Positions 4,418-5,699 of a stretch of 5,699 nt of DNA are shown here, piece after piece. Positions within the stretch are counted from its first letter, which is position 1. The number at the start of each line of letters is the position of its first letter. The position numbers and the translations under genes were made by a program. Below the pieces are notes generated by a model. It was not told where the DNA came from and ran no database searches. It saw only the letters and a list, made by a program, of their open reading frames with translations. The DNA comes from CADCTB01 sp036269435 (lineage in GTDB: Bacteria > Actinomycetota > Acidimicrobiia > Acidimicrobiales > AC-14): NCBI GenBank assembly GCA_036269435.1, contig DATASA010000085.1, positions 1 through 5,699 of the forward strand. Direction: 5' to 3'.

Positions 4418-5699
4418 TTACCCGGCCGCGCACTCCCCGGCGCCGACCTCGGCGATGTACGGGCCGGTCTCGCCGTAGTCGACGTAGAAGTCGGGCCGGT
4501 CGTCCGGCTTCGGGAACTGGTCCAGGTCGGCCAGGCCCTCGGCGACAGCCGAGGCGCCACCCACCCGCTCGAGCCAGGCGGTGAAGCTCTCGCCCGCCGA
4601 GCGCTCGTCGGCGAAGCGGGCGACGACCCGCACGGTGGCCTCGCCCGCGTTCTTGGCCGGCAGGCGCAGTGCCTTGTGCCCGAACTCGATCTGGGTGTGG
4701 CCCACGTAGCCGCCCAGCAGCATCTGGTAGCCGGGCGCGGGCTGGCCGTGGGCCCGGCGCTCGACGCCCATGAACCCGATGTCGGAGATGTGGTGCTGCC
4801 CGCAGGAGTTGGTGCAGCCGGAGATGTTGACCCGCACGCCGCCGACGTCGGCCAGGCCGGCCTCTTCGAGGGCCCGCCCGATCTCGTCGGCCAGCCCTCG
4901 GGACTGGGTCACGGCCAGGTTGCAGGTGTCGGCGCCCGGGCAGGCCACGACGTCGCGGGCCAGCTCGGCGCCGGGCTCGGCCATGCCGATGGCCTCCAGC
5001 CGCCGGTACAGCTCGGGCAACTGCTCCTCGGTCAGGCCCCGGAACACGACGTTCTGGCGGTTCGTGACCCGGACCTCGAGCCCGAAGTCCCGCTGGATGG
5101 CGGCGAGGGCCCGGAACTGGTCCGCGGTCACGTCGCCCAGGCGGGCGTAGGCGTAGGCCGACACCGTTCCCTTGGCGTTGCCCCGGACGACGTTGGCGTC
5201 GTCCCACCGGCCGTAGGGGTCCCGACGGCTGATCACGACGTTGGTACCCCAGCCCATGGGCGTCGGGGAGACGGTCGACGAGACGCCGGCGGGCTCGTCG
5301 CCGGCGGCCTGCACGGCCGCGGGGACGCCGCCGGGCCACGAGGACGATGCGGGCAGGAACCGGCGCTCCTTGAAGATGCGCCGGCGGACCTCGTCGGCGC
5401 CCAAGGTGTCGACCAGCCACTTCATGCGGGCCCGCAGCTTGTTGTCCCGGTTGCCGGCGTGGTCGAACGTGCGCAGGATCGCCTCGATCGTCGGCAGCAG
5501 GTCCTCCCGCGAGGTGAACTCCTCCAGGGCCTTGGCCGGGTGGGGGTTGGCGCCCAGGCCGCCGGCGAAGAAGACCCGGAAGCCCGGCTCCACGGTGCCG
5601 TCGTCCTTGGCCCGGTTGACGGCGACGATGCCGACGTCGTTGAACATGGCCTGGCCGCAGTCGGTGACGCAGCCGGAGAAGTTGATCTTGAACTTGCGG
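4418..5699 (-). CDS. Ferredoxin-type nitrite/sulfite reductase, C-terminal 426 residues
   Basis: The visible part begins inside the gene (RKFKINFSGCVTDCGQ at the window edge) and runs to TAA at 4420-4418. It holds the end of the first siroheme-binding half (GIVAVNR, FFAGGLGANPHPA), a linker, then a second ferredoxin-like half (VTADQFRALAAIQRDFGLEV, RVTNRQNVVFRGL) and the second siroheme half. The latter has C-x5-C (CPGADTC, 4942-4922) and C-x3-C (CTNSC, 4816-4802), which bind the 4Fe-4S cluster and, through the last Cys, siroheme. Such enzymes make the six-electron reduction of sulfite to sulfide or nitrite to ammonium in the cytoplasm, fed by ferredoxin. The choice of substrate cannot be made here; no cys or nir partner gene is visible. 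The first half also keeps a C-x3-C (5671-5657). The 3' end converges on the SnoaL-like gene, 64 bp apart. Confidence 0.93.
   Translation of the reverse strand, partial: RKFKINFSGCVTDCGQAMFNDVGIVAVNRAKDDGTVEPGFRVFFAGGLGANPHPAKALEEFTSREDLLPTIEAILRTFDHAGNRDNKLRARMKWLVDTLGADEVRRRIFKERRFLPASSSWPGGVPAAVQAAGDEPAGVSSTVSPTPMGWGTNVVISRRDPYGRWDDANVVRGNAKGTVSAYAYARLGDVTADQFRALAAIQRDFGLEVRVTNRQNVVFRGLTEEQLPELYRRLEAIGMAEPGAELARDVVACPGADTCNLAVTQSRGLADEIGRALEEAGLADVGGVRVNISGCTNSCGQHHISDIGFMGVERRAHGQPAPGYQMLLGGYVGHTQIEFGHKALRLPAKNAGEATVRVVARFADERSAGESFTAWLERVGGASAVAEGLADLDQFPKPDDRPDFYVDYGETGPYIAEVGAGECAAG

Noticed and set aside
3943..4560. N-terminal extension of the hydrolase frame
   Set aside because: The frame stays open to 4560 but the extra part is antisense to the SnoaL-like gene and lacks hydrolase sequence; the fold begins right after GTG 3942.
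4011..5420. 469-residue minus-strand open frame over the SnoaL-like and reductase genes
   Set aside because: Composition is almost entirely Arg, Gly, Pro and Ala, it overlaps the clearly real reductase in another frame, and it shows no domain.

Overview
The window is GC-rich throughout, has GTG starts and genes without ribosome binding sites, and carries gene families common in Actinobacteria (ferredoxin-type nitrite/sulfite reductase, RecB-like PD-(D/E)XK nuclease, SnoaL-like proteins, small DUF1059 protein). It looks like chromosomal DNA of a high-GC actinobacterium, perhaps of an Acidimicrobiia-like lineage. That placement is an inference; no marker gene fixes it. No tRNA, rRNA, insertion sequence, integrase or CRISPR array is visible.

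Layout, left to right. Positions 1-1301 hold a minus-strand run read from right to left: a 57-residue hypothetical protein (1301-1128), a secreted/lipoprotein thermonuclease (1117-494), a 58-codon DUF1059 protein (456-280), then five 23-bp tandem repeats (130-244) that run into the start of a ChbG/HpnK-like (YdjC) deacetylase cut by the window edge. A small plus-strand gene of unknown function (1498-1689) meets a minus-strand PAP2 phosphatase (2237-1686) at a CTAG that serves as a stop codon on both strands. Upstream of the phosphatase lie a RecB-like nuclease with a predicted iron-sulfur cluster (3064-2249) and an alpha/beta hydrolase (3942-3109). The hydrolase diverges from a SnoaL/NTF2-like gene (3967-4353) across only 24 bp. 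The right edge is most of a minus-strand siroheme nitrite/sulfite reductase, with its 5' end outside the window.

Main find: the DUF1059 gene has a full ribosome binding site, normal codon use and a complete family sequence, but is interrupted by one in-frame TGA exactly where the family has its first conserved cysteine. A 6-bp hairpin with a G-leading 3-nt loop begins at the distance expected of a bacterial SECIS element. This makes it a candidate selenoprotein in a family for which I know of no such report. A TGC-to-TGA mutation or a base-call error remains possible.

Second theme: four genes that lack a Shine-Dalgarno sequence each have a TANNNT -10 box ending 6-8 nt before the start codon, the geometry of leaderless transcription. 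The two divergent genes share overlapping -10 boxes on one GGTACC palindrome. The genes do not form one obvious pathway; they look like small independent housekeeping and metabolic units.
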